DNA of 64,000 nt from contig NW_017264193.1 of the NCBI RefSeq assembly GCF_001619985.1, forward strand, positions 129,726 to 193,725. Direction: 5' to 3'. The position numbers were made by a program, and so were the translations under genes. Shown here in pieces: positions 1 through 9,347 of this stretch. The notes under the pieces are model-generated. The model searched no databases. It was not told where the DNA came from and was given only the letters and a program-made list of their open reading frames with translations. This stretch comes from Xylona heveae TC161. Taxonomy: Eukaryota; Ascomycota; Xylonomycetes; Xylonales; Xylonaceae. How positions within the stretch are numbered: the first letter of the stretch is position 1; the number at the start of each line of letters is the position of its first letter.

Positions 1-1058
1 GTACAGATCGGAGAGAGTGTCAAGCTTCCAGTCCTCCTTCTCGACGGCGATGTAGAACTGCTTGATACCCTCAAGGGTAAGCTCGGCCTTCTTGACCAAG
101 ATACGGACGGGGTCACGCATGAACTTGGTGGTAACCTCAAGGACGTCCTGGGGCATGGTAGCCGAGAGAAGGACGACCTGGGTGGACTGAGGCAAGAGCT
201 GGAAGACATCATAGATCTGCTCGGTAAAACCACGCTGTGGAAAAGGTCAGATTTGGGCTCCAATAAGCGAGAAGAAAGGGTTTGCATACAGAAAGCATCT
301 CGTCGGCCTCGTCGAGGACGAACATCTTCATGGAGTCGGTCTTGAGGACACGACGCTGGATCATGTCGTGGACACGACCAGGGGTACCGACGACGACCTG
401 AGGGCCGTCCTGAAGGGCCTTCATGTCATCACGGACACTGGTACCACCAATGCAGGCGTGGCACTCAATGTTCATGTAGTCGCCAATGGCAACAACGACC
501 TTCTGGATCTGCTGGGCAAGCTCACGAGTAGGAGCAAGGATGAGAGCCTGGCAGGCCTTGACGTTGGGGTCGATCTTCTGGAGAACAGAGATGGAGAAAG
601 TAGCGGTCTTTCCGGTACCGGACTGGGCCTGGGCAATGACATCGTGGCCTGCACGAGTTTTAGTTGGCTAGGAGCGGGGATGAAAAGGACTTGATGCTGG
701 CTTACCCTTGATGACAGGCATAATAGCACGCTGCTGAATGGCGGAGGGACGCTCGAAACCATAAGCGTAGACACCTTCATGATTCGATTAGCAATGCTCT
801 TGAAAATGCAATCCGGGCAAAAAGCTTACCGCGCAGAAGCTCAGGCTTCAGGTTCATGTTGTCGAAGGAGTCGACGGTCTCATCGTAGTTGGATTCGATG
901 GTACCTAAAGAAGTATCCCGTCAGTATCTCGTTCGAATTTTACGTTATCAGTGCAGACATGGGCGAATATCGCCACTTGCACCCAACATTGAGCCATTTT
1001 ATCGATGAAAAGGATTCATACCCTCGGGGAGCTCCTCAAGACCTTTGTCGGTAGCCAT
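1..1058 (-). CDS. tif1: Translation initiation factor eIF4A (DEAD-box RNA helicase), 3' end outside window
   Basis: ATP-dependent RNA helicase of the cytoplasmic cap-binding complex eIF4F; it unwinds mRNA 5' leaders for the 43S ribosome. Five coding exons read on the minus strand: 1022-1058, 830-904, 706-774, 290-648 and 1-234, the last running off the window. The N-terminus begins [13 protein letters not shown]. Visible helicase motifs in order are the Q motif ([10 protein letters not shown]), Walker A (AQSGTGKT), [12 protein letters not shown], the DEAD box (VLDEADEM) and SAT (LLSATMPQ). The second RecA domain lies outside. Introns are dense near the 5' end, as in other fungal eIF4A genes. 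Family identity is certain from the motif set and the near-invariant sequence between motifs; the start was chosen because the first short exon is the only ATG that splices in frame into the conserved NYDE(T)VDSFD segment. Confidence 0.97.
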
Positions 1059-1595
1059 GATTGCGATGAATGGAAAAAGATCGCAAGGTGTGCCTTTGCG
1101 ATCTAAATGGAACTGCGCGTAAAGCGGTTGAACGGTGTCCTCAGTAGGGCACCGCGACGAGCAAAGTTAAGATTGAACTTAAAAAACTAGATACCAAGAC
1201 TCCCGTTTATGAGAGTCGATCGGATCTAGTGGGTGGTAAATGTATGCTTTGTTCTGGTGTATCAAAGTTGATGAGGAGAAGAGAAGAGGATCGGAAGAGC
1301 GCAAGATGATCTCAAAAATTGTTTCCTACTAGTGCGGGCGAGAAAGAGTATGACACTAAACTGTTTTGGGACATTCGGAACAAGAATCTTTTCAGCAGCC
1401 CCTCACCATTCGCCGTCACTGCTTGAGTGAATTTACGTGATTAAATTCTTCACTAGGACAGATAATATCTAAAATTCAATTACTTTATCACGTCAAGATG
1501 ATACTGTTGTACTGCAAGCTATGAATTTTTGAAGTTGTAGTTATAAATGGAATGTCGGTGGAGAACTTCCTACAAAATTCACTGCCAGGGCTCAT
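1059..1595. other. Intergenic, 5' side of eIF4A and F-box/JmjC gene
   Basis: Divergent promoter region between eIF4A (-) and the F-box/JmjC gene (+). No ORF or RNA gene seen. Confidence 0.6.
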
Positions 1596-3659
1596 ATGAT
1601 AGTTGTGTGCTGGTGTTTGCTAAGCGAAGATTTCATGTTTCCCGAGTGGCCAAACGTGGTTTTCACGGATTTACTAGTGTCACAAGTTTCACCGTTGTCA
1701 GAAATCGACTGTTTGGAAGTGAACCAGATGTCACCGTCGGTGATTTCTCCGGAAATCCAAAACCAGGCCTTAAATGGCAAGATAATCAATCTACCCAGCC
1801 ATATGCGACAGGACTTGATTGATGAGCCTGATGAGTCTGGCGAAAAGCCAGTCACGATACCCCAGCACCCTTTGGGGATTAAACCTGCGGGTAACGCCTA
1901 TGTCGCCCGCTATGATATGAAGACAGCATGTGGCAACTTCTACTCACTCGCAGACGAATTAATCATCCAAATATTGGAAAATTTGGATGCCAAGTCCTTG
2001 ACACGGCTTGGAGCAACTTGTAAAGCACTTTATGCTTTTTCCACCTTTGAGGAATTGTGGAAGACTCTCTTCATTGAGTACGAACCCTATTTTGTGTTTC
2101 TCGAATTTTCTCTCCTTAAATGTTCAGATCTTTCATTTTTGAGTTTTATATACAGGTTGATATTGCTGCGCATGCTATGCTACTTATTGTTCATTGTTTT
2201 CTGTGTTCGTTTTTGGTATAATGAATTCCCCTATCTTGCAATGTTTGGTGACAACTTGCGGCCTGCAAAAGGCTTTGTGTTTTTCATACTCTAGAGGTCC
2301 AATTTAAATTTTCTACTGCAAAATTTCATCTGCATATGTGTATCTGTTTCGGGCACGTGCTAAGATTATCTGGAATAGGTCACCACGGGAGCAAATTCAA
2401 TGGCATGGCACTTGGCGTGCGACTTACTTTGCTAATTCCCTCTTTGCAAAATACCCTGTTGATTGTTCTTATCTCTTCTCTGACGCTCTTCATCGACCTT
2501 TCTTCTGTGCCCATACGCCATTGACACCATACGTGTCCAACATACCCGCGCGCAATCAAATTGCTCGTCTATCCAATCTCACCGCGGCTGAATTTTCAGC
2601 TGAATGGACAGACCGGCCATTTATCCTAACGGAGCCTGTTCGGGAATGGCCTGTGTATCATCGCTGGTCAGTGGATGGACTGAATGAGCAATATGGCGAC
2701 GTTGAATTCCGAGCCGAAGCGGTGGATTGGCCGATGCGAAGTTACATCGAGTACATGAAAAATAGCAGTGATGAAAGCCCACTATATCTTTTTGACAGAG
2801 GATTCGTCGAGAAGATGAAGCTGAAGGTTGGAAAAGAGGAGGGCGCTGATTACTGGATTCCTGGATGTTTCGGAGAAGATCTCTTTGCGGTGCTGGGCGA
2901 CCAAAGGCCAGATAGCAGATGGCTGATTGTCGGACCGGAGAGGAGCGGTAGCACATTCCACAAAGACCCGAATGCCACAAGGTAATGGTGCAATAAAAAA
3001 AATTCGCAAGTGCATATTCTCATTGACTTTTCTCGCAGCGCTTGGAATGCCGTGATCAGAGGCTCCAAATACTGGATCATGTTCCCTAACACCTCAACAC
3101 TCCCTCCACCTCCTGGCGTGTTTGTTTCTGAGGACCAGAGCGAGGTGACAAGCCCTTTGAGTATCGCTGAATGGCTCTTGAGTTTTCACGCCGAAGCGCG
3201 CAGGACCAAGGGATGTCTCGAGGGAATTTGTCAGGAAGGGGAGGTTCTCCACGTCCCATCCGGTAAGTCGGTCCAAAAGAGTCAATGTTATCTTCCTTCC
3301 ACTGACCTGTATCAGGATGGTGGCACCTCGTCGTCAATTTAACACCATCTATCGCCATCACACAAAATTTCATTCCACGCGCTCACCTGTCAGCCGCACT
3401 TGGCTTTCTTAAAGATAAAGCTGATCAGGTGTCGGGCTTTAAAACTGACGTCTCAGATCCATTTGAGACATTTGTGCAGAAAATGCGTGAGAGACATCCT
3501 GAAGTCCTAGAAGAAGGGCTGCAGGAGCTAGAAAAGCTCAGAGAGAAGAAGAAGCGGAAATGGGACGAGGTTGTGAAGAATGACAGCGGAGACAGCGGCG
3601 AAAATGGCGGAGGATTTAGCTTTGGGTTTGGAGGTGACGATGATGAAGAAATACCTTGA
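1596..3659 (+). CDS. F-box and JmjC-domain protein (JMJD6-like 2-oxoglutarate oxygenase)
   Basis: Predicted Fe(II)/2-oxoglutarate oxygenase fused to an F-box, so it may both hydroxylate a protein or RNA-linked substrate and join an SCF ubiquitin ligase. The F-box lies near LADELIIQILENLD. The JmjC core has the HxD iron ligands in STFHKDPN, a lysine in RGSKYWIMFP that would bind 2-oxoglutarate, and the distal His in PSGWWHLVVNL; the spacing and the GPERSGSTFH..SAWN block resemble JMJD6. A charged tail ends in a Gly/Phe-rich acidic stretch. Clear introns are 2982-3038 and 3263-3315. The first intron (about 2078 or 2094 to 2364) could not be resolved: no single donor/acceptor pair is both strong and in frame. 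The start is also uncertain; 1596, 1728 and 1803 are in-frame ATGs, and only sequence from about 1850 on looks family-conserved. Confidence 0.85.
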
Positions 3660-3914
3660 AGAGCGCTTTATTTGATTTGAACTAATGCTATATCGAGATC
3701 GTCAAAACAAGATGTCGCTGGAAGGTTCCGATATATGATCTTCGGGCACTTGGATATCGCCATGCCGCTAAAACTTAAAATAGGCGCGGATGATAAAGCA
3801 GTTAGAAGTATCGCCGCAGCTTAGATGCCTTCCGCTGAAAAAAGATTAAATTTCAACCATGCATTAGCTGTGATGCTGCAATCGCCACCTTTCTCCACAT
3901 TCTGGATGATAGGC

Positions 3915-4694
3915 TTAGTGACATGCCACGCTCTTCGTCGCGCTCGAACCGCCCCAGATCAAATAACCCACAAACGCCCCGACTGCTACGGCAATCATAA
4001 TCCAGCCGTTATACGTCATAAACAAAAGCCTACCAGATGATTTAGATTTATGTCCAAGAAACCAACATAAGTCCGAATACATCGAGCGCGGGAAATTACT
4101 CACATGATGAAGAAGCTATAAAAGACCTGTATCGCGTATAGAAGCGCCTTGATGACCTTGGACTTTCTGTCAAGCTCTGCAGCGTTCCTCCCTGGCCAAA
4201 GTAATGAGCTCACTTCCTCAGGACGGTCGTTTGCTGTGGATAGCAGGGACAGCTGTTCAGCTTCGCATTCATTCACAAGAGAATCCTGATGCGAAAGAGA
4301 AAGAGCGTGGGTATTGGAGCCAAAGGGCAAAGCGGAATGAATAGCACGTTGTATTAGTTGCTACTTACGTGGAAGAGTGGCCGCATGCGCAGCGCACCTT
4401 TGCTCATAGCGGCGGGAGATCTCGCGGACATATTCATACCCCGCCCCAAGGGCAACGATAGCCACAAGTGAGCCAAGTAGGGTTAGAGTAGAATGAACGT
4501 GCCATGAATAAAACACAATGCAGAGATCCTTTGTGTTCCAAGTAAACAGCATCTGCAAAAAAGGATTAGGAATTTTTGTCGTTCATTCTTCCGCTAGGGC
4601 AATCTATGACGGCGGCAGAGAGAGTACTAACATTCATGCTGCAACGGTGAGCGTGGTCCATAGGCATGTCGCCGTGGGTGCCATGGTCCATCAT
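3915..4694 (-). CDS. Ctr-family copper transporter (Ctr2-like)
   Basis: Small three-helix copper(I) permease, about 172 residues. The N-terminus (MMDHGTHGDMPMDHAH) is a Met/His copper-collecting segment, followed by CSMN-MLFTWN, the first membrane helix (LTLLGSLVAIVALGAGYEY), a soluble loop, and a second helix bearing the family's MxxxM selectivity motif in MLLFMTYNGW, then a third Gly-rich helix (VGAFVGYLIWG). The MLLFM motif is rebuilt exactly across the last intron, which supports the model. Exons: 4632-4694, 4369-4552, about 4104-4260, 3915-4029. The third exon's acceptor is uncertain: the obvious CAG at 4286 is out of frame with the previous donor, while the AAG at 4261 keeps frame. Low-affinity vacuolar (Ctr2) versus plasma-membrane type cannot be settled from sequence. 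Confidence 0.88.
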
Positions 4695-5160
4695 GCTGGT
4701 GCTTGCTTTCTGCCTTGTATAGTGTGCCTTTAAAGTGTATGCTTTCGCACGAATGAGAGAAAATTATTTTGAAGCTATCTAAATAACCTAAGCACTAGAC
4801 GCAGGTATTGAAATAATGTAACGATCCACGTAGCCAGATACCTGAGGTTAGTCGGGCAAGTAAGGTGGTCAGCACTGAAGGCCAAATAGTGAGGGTATTG
4901 ACGTTTACGGTCACGTGTTAGCTCACGCGGACTTGGTCGATTGTCGTAATTGATAAGCAAAAATCAATTATCAGCGGACCCGCTTTGCAGTTATGAGCAA
5001 GAGCTTACATTCTCGATAAATTCAGACCGGCAACCGCTCATCTTTGTAAAATAATCCCAAATCAAACATAAACCGTGCCGTTCCCTCAGTTTCCTCATAT
5101 TTTGTATCTTCTAATTGCACTTTACGTAGCGGCTTCACTCGACCAGGCAAGCCATTAACA
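4695..5160. promoter_or_regulatory. Shared divergent promoter of the copper transporter and bna1
   Basis: Non-coding stretch between two divergent genes. A palindromic CACGTG, the core bound by bHLH factors, lies at 4912-4917. No ORF of interest. Function of the element is inferred only from its sequence. Confidence 0.4.
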
Positions 5161-5888
5161 ATGCTCTCTTCTCCGCTAAATTTGCCAAAATGGTATGAAA
5201 CATCAGGTTCCCCCCACTACCAAAATACTCAAATTCGTCGATGGATATTGACCCATTTTCTTGCTTAAATCTTAGGCTGCAGGAGAACTCTCACCTGCTA
5301 CAGCCACCGATCAACAATTACTGTGTCTACAACGAAAATGTCACAGTAATGGTCAGTATTTCAAGCATGTTCTCGCAATATATCATGAGCATCAATCCCC
5401 TTCCATATCGCTCCCTACCATTCACGTGACCTATCTAAAAAGAATAATATTTCTAACAACACATAATTCAGATTGTTGGTGGTCCTAATGCACGAACGGA
5501 TTACCACATCAATACCACAGCCGAATGGTTTTACCAGTACAAAGGTCGGATGTTGCTGAAGGTCGTCGACGAGGGAGATGTTTTCAGGGACATTTACATC
5601 GAGGAAGGGGACATGTTCCTTCTGCCCCCAAACACTCCTCACAATCCTGTCCGCTTTGCCAATACAGTCGGCATTGTTCTCGAGCAGCCGCGGCCAGCCG
5701 ATTCGGTAGACCGCCTCAGATGGTACTGCCAGGATTGTGGTTCAGTAGTCCACGAGGCCTCCTTTCACTGCACCGATCTTGGAACTCAGGTCAAGGATGC
5801 CGTGAATGCCTTCCGGAACGACGACGAGAAGAGAAAATGCAAGAAATGTGGCTCTCTGGCTGACGTTGTACCAAGAGCGCAAAGTTAG
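5161..5888 (+). CDS. bna1: 3-hydroxyanthranilate 3,4-dioxygenase
   Basis: Cytosolic non-heme iron dioxygenase that opens 3-hydroxyanthranilate on the kynurenine route from tryptophan to NAD. Three exons: 5161-5192, 5276-5351, 5472-5888, giving 174 residues, normal for the fungal family. The cupin iron ligands are visible in [17 protein letters not shown] (His and Glu) and [11 protein letters not shown] (His). The C-terminus carries the extra rubredoxin-like metal site with two CxxC pairs (CQDC and CKKC) found in fungal and bacterial enzymes. The start [11 protein letters not shown] is preferred because the first exon splices in frame into [14 protein letters not shown], the family's substrate-pocket strand. 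Confidence 0.95.
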
Positions 5889-6228
5889 ATTCGAAATTAT
5901 CTTAAAGATATCTACTTAAGCTATCTCTATGCAAGGACTCATCTACTTTTATTGACGACCTCTACATGAAATCAATGACGCGTCTACATACACAAGGGCA
6001 TCTATTTGTACTCATCCACCTCGTACCACAGCGACAATCGAACTTCTCACCCAAAGGTCTCGACTAACTCTCATCGACCTCATCTTCCTTTTATTGTTTT
6101 CTTTTCTTCTATCACAAGCCTCAGCAAAGCGATGCGAAGTTTGAGAAGAGAAAAGGAGAGAAAGAAAGGAAGAAAAAAAAGTTAAAAACAAAAAATCCGC
6201 ACGAGGCAGAAAAAGGTTCCAAAAATTG
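5889..6228. other. bna1 3' flank, A-rich
   Basis: 3' untranslated and intergenic sequence, becoming purine- and A-rich (about 6160-6205) just before the GC-rich hairpin block. No gene seen. Confidence 0.5.
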
Positions 6229-6554
6229 CGGCCTCCCCGTCGAGAGGCCGACTTGTGCCAGGTCTCGCGTCCGAGAACCTGGCTAGGAAGTCCGAAGGTG
6301 CGTCGGACCAGCGCGCTGAAGGTCGACCGCGAAACCTATGAGCTCGTTAGCGCGAGCGAAAGGCTCATAGCTGGTGGTGCAGTCCAGCCTAAGCCCTTCG
6401 CCCAGCGAACAGGCGAAAAAGGCCTGTTCGCTCCCCCAAGGTCAAAAGCAAAAACGCCCTCAACAAACAAAGGAAAATGGGCCGTGCCACTCCGACCACA
6501 CGGCCCCAGAAAAGAAAAAAGAAAATGGGTCGTGCCACTCCGACCACACGACCC
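6229..6554. other. Array of seven perfect or near-perfect hairpins
   Basis: Seven inverted repeats lie end to end in about 325 bases. H1 6229-6250 (CGGCCTC/GAGGCCG); H2 6257-6283 (GCCAGGT/ACCTGGC with inner CTCG/CGAG and a 4-base loop); H3 6290-6308 (GTCCGA/TCGGAC); H4 6336-6370 (CTATGAGC/GCTCATAG, inner TCG/CGA); H5 6404-6432 (AGCGAACAGGC/GCCTGTTCGCT, 11 bp, 7-base loop); H6 6479-6506 (GGGCCGTG/CACGGCCC) and H7 6527-6554 (GGGTCGTG/CACGACCC). H6 and H7 share an identical 12-base loop and differ by one paired change (C-G to T-A). The block is GC-rich against A-rich flanks and lies beyond the 3' end of the orphan minus-strand gene. It may be a structured RNA, part of a long 3' region, or the end of a mobile element; nothing in the sequence decides which. 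Confidence 0.75.
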
Positions 6555-6834
6555 GCAAAATAAGTATATACAGGCTAAGGAAATACATACGCGAAAAAGC
6601 AATTTTTTGGTGATTGGTTTTTATTTTCATTCTTTTTTTGAGATTGTTTTCGATTTTCTGGGGGAGGGGAGAGGACCTACCGTGACGGCCGGGTGTGGCG
6701 GTCGACCGAGAAAAAAAAAAGCCCCTTGGAGAGCCAGAGACCCAGAGACCCAGAGTGCCCCAAGCGGTGCTCACGCACGGGTGACCTGCCTTCAGAAGAG
6801 GAGAGGAGAGGCAACGACAGTGTAAGGCTAAGTA
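6555..6834. other. 3' flank of orphan gene
   Basis: Non-coding, with a TATATA-like tract at about 6565-6571 just next to the last hairpin, an A/T-rich stretch (6590-6660) that on the minus strand reads like a polyadenylation region, and a purine-rich run with repeated CCAGAGA units near 6730-6755. Confidence 0.45.
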
Positions 6835-7523
6835 CTAGCCAGACATGTCCATGTCACCTTCCTCGTCCTCAACATCCGGGAGCGGGGCCACCCACTTGGT
6901 GCGGGGGAAGTTGAGTTTGGGGGCAGGGTCTGGCACAATGTACCGGAATACCTCCCGCTGCTCAACCACTCCGAACCGAAGGCGCCGGAAGAGCGGACGG
7001 TGGAGGTGGATCTCGGGGTCGAACCAACGTTCGACCACCTTGACCTGAGGGCCTCCCTCGGCGAAAGCCACCTAAAGCAAGTCAGCCAAAAGAGAGATCA
7101 ACGCGCTCAAGGAGATAAAACACTTACCCGCTTCTGAGGCTTTGGCTGGGTCTTGACGGGAGCCAAAGCCTTAGGGGCGGGAACTTCCACCCTGCGCTTG
7201 GGGCCTCCGAAGCAAGGCTGCTTCGGGACCTGAAAATCGACCTGACGGAACCGCCTTGCGCGCGGTGCCGCCATGCCGCGGGTTCCAACCGGAACGTCAA
7301 ACGTGTCCCGGTTGGCTCTGGGAGCTCTGCCCCTCTTCGGGTTGCGGATGCCCTTGACCTTGGGCTTAGCCTGCCTGGCCCGGACTGAAACACTGGGATG
7401 GGGGTAACCCATCGCGCGCCAGTATGCCAGTCCGGCACCGAGGCAAGCCGCGTCCAAGGCCATAGAGCCGACGGTCGCCCAGTCGACGCTGGTAATAGCT
7501 TGGCAGAGACCAGAGAAGACCAT
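6835..7523 (-). CDS. Orphan basic/Pro-rich protein with RVxF-like motif
   Basis: Not recognised. Two exons (7128-7523 and 6835-7071) joined by a 56-base intron with clean GTAAGT and TTTAG signals give 210 residues. The N-terminal ~35 residues are hydrophobic (VGSMALDAACLGAGLAYW could insert in a membrane), the middle is strongly basic and Pro-rich (residues ~45-130), and the C-terminus is acidic (DVEDEEGDMDMSG). At the exon junction QKRVAF followed by VKVVERWFDPE looks like the docking motif of protein phosphatase 1 regulators (RVxF plus a downstream hydrophobic/aromatic segment); this is inference. The ATG has a good context (CACCATGG) and a TATA box stands 200 bases upstream, so this looks like a live gene. 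Codon GC is higher than in neighbours, and the gene sits beside the hairpin array, which suggests a recently acquired or lineage-specific block. Confidence 0.7.
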
Positions 7524-7599
7524 GGTGATAACTCACGAACTGAGTACCGTAAGTGAGTTGGAGAAGAAAAGAAAGAAGAAGAGAAGGGTAATGAGAAAG

Positions 7600-7676
7600 A
7601 TGTGTGCGCTGTGTGAGAGCTGTGAGAGCTGTGAACGGTATGTGAGCGGTATGTGAGCTGTACGCGGTACGTAAGG
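7600..7676 (-). repeat. Imperfect short tandem repeats in leader of orphan gene
   Basis: On the plus strand GTGTGAGAGCTGTGAGAGCTGTGAAC is followed by CGGTATGTGAG twice and GCGGTACG; i.e. units of about 9-11 bases (GTGAGAGCT, CGGTATGTGAG) repeat two or three times between the TATA box and the ATG. The remaining leader (7545-7600) is CT-rich on the coding strand. Confidence 0.5.
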
Positions 7677-7722
7677 GGAGAAAAAAGAGGAGAAGGAATC
7701 TGGGGTTTGGGGAAATCTACTG

Positions 7723-7730
7723 TTTATATA
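7723..7730 (-). promoter_or_regulatory. TATA box of orphan gene
   Basis: TATATAAA on the minus strand, about 200 bases before the ATG, in the sequence CCCTATATAAACAG. It is a textbook match and correctly oriented, with a pyrimidine-rich leader following. Confidence 0.6.
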
Positions 7731-8040
7731 GGGCTTCAGAGAAAGGTTGATCCTGAGGAAGTCCCGCTCAAGATTGGTTGGCAATTGCAAAGCACGTATC
7801 CATGTCTGGAGTTTGTTTTCGAAGACGGATCTCAAATTCAGAAGGAGCCCTACGAGTAAACTTCCATGTGGGGACCTATGGGGAAGGAGCGGAAGCTAGC
7901 AACGACTGCCTGTTCGCAATGGTACCTAACAGCTCTAGGCAAATATCAGGACGCGAGGAGTACCATGGTTTGTGCGGAGGGTTAGGTGTTTGATCTATCG
8001 AATGGTTGCACGTCAGGTTTCAAAAAGGATTGGCTTGCTT
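7731..8040. other. Intergenic between orphan gene and Nudix gene
   Basis: Upstream of the orphan gene and downstream of the Nudix gene's stop. Short ORFs only; nothing recognised. Confidence 0.5.
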
Positions 8041-9347
8041 CTACAGCTTTGGTGCCTTGCTCAGTTCTTCGCGCGCAAGCTCATCGTCCTGGCTTCGTCC
8101 GTCACCCAGGCGTCCCGACGCCAGAAGCTTTCCGATGACATCCTCAGCCCCAAAAGTGCTGTCATGATCGAAGGCGGGTTCTCGATCATATGCCAGTCTC
8201 GCCGCGTCTACCAGCAGGCGAGCCGTCATTCCCCAGACCCGATAGCGAGTCACAGCGGATCCTCCGCTTGAAGGATGAAGATCCGCTACATTCGTTTGCT
8301 GTGTCTCATCAGATCTTGCCCTGGATCCAGCTTGTGTCCGAATTGGGACATTAAAATTATGGATTCTCCATTTTTTACCATGCCATTTCGTCCAATTTCC
8401 CTCGTACCATGGAGAATTGTGATTATTAGAATCATCTCCACTTGACTGATCAAGAAACTTTTGCAACGGTGCGGTGAAAACTGCAGCCACTTCCTTTGCA
8501 TCTAGTCTAGGGATTAATGTCTCTTCAGCGTTCGCGACAGAAACGCCGCGATCTTCTGCATGTAAAAAGGCTACACAAGGTCGAACCACCAACTCAGACC
8601 TTGCCAGAGTAGCCGGCAGCTCGCAGAGATGCTCCACGCGGAATTGTTTGGGTAACCCCATATCGGTGTCAGGAAGACCAATTTCCTCAAAGGCTTCCCG
8701 CCGCGCAGTTTGGAACGGTGTCTCTGAGAGTGTATCCGCTTTTCCTGCTTGACCATTAGACCAGATAGTCTCGCACGCTGTCGGTAGGACTAACCTCCTG
8801 GTAAGGCGACCTGGCCAGGATCTTGCCAATACGTCAGCATGTCACGATAACTGAATAGTATCGATATATAAAATGGAAACGAATAATCATCTTAACAGCA
8901 GCGTTACTTTATTATTTGAACATTTAACAATGATAATTTCGAGGCCATCGACTCTCTTATATTTTTGAGAGTCAAATAAATTTTTTCGAGCTTAGGAAAT
9001 AAAACATTCAACGAAAATATAACCAAAATAAAAATAAACAATCCAATTAAAAAAATCAGGGGGGGCGGGGAAGATATTACACGATTTTAATGTGCTCGCA
9101 CGCAGAGTCAGCACGACTTTTAAATCCCCTCTTCGATCAGCAAACAGTAATATCAGTACTGCCGCCCGTCTCGAGAGAGGCACCGAGCTATACGACGTTG
9201 GTGGAGGAACATAACCACGCAACCGACTTATAGCTTGCTGCGCATAAAAACATTAGCCGACAACCAATGAAACGGGGGCCTCATGATTTAATGGAGATTT
9301 GGGGGGGGAGAGAAACGAACCGCTGATATTGCCGACAAGAGTACCAT
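8041..9347 (-). CDS. pcd1: Nudix hydrolase, Pcd1-type peroxisomal CoA diphosphatase
   Basis: Hydrolyses coenzyme A and its derivatives to phosphopantetheine and 3',5'-ADP; family members act in peroxisomes. Four exons: 9321-9347, 9081-9237, 8795-8821 and 8041-8744, 304 residues. The family signature is rebuilt exactly only with this splicing: VVLTLRASTLKSYPGQVALPGG then KADTLSETPF and the Nudix helix ARREAFEEIGLP with its catalytic Glu residues. The N-terminus MVLLSAISAQAISRLRGYVPPP is typical. Exon 3 is only 27 bases, and the intron before it (8822-9080) is unusually long at 259 bases, AT-rich with a G-run. An unspliced reading starting near 8829 is an artefact that would miss the PGQVALPGG segment. 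No C-terminal peroxisome signal of SKL type is seen (ends APKL). Confidence 0.9.

Noticed and set aside
6226-6825. Plus-strand 199-residue open frame over the hairpin block
   Set aside because: Begins at TTG, has no start codon, and reads through palindromic, low-complexity DNA; no recognisable protein features.
8041-8829. Nudix reading frame starting at 8829
   Set aside because: It reads through intron 3 and lacks the PGQVALPGG signature; the spliced four-exon model restores it.
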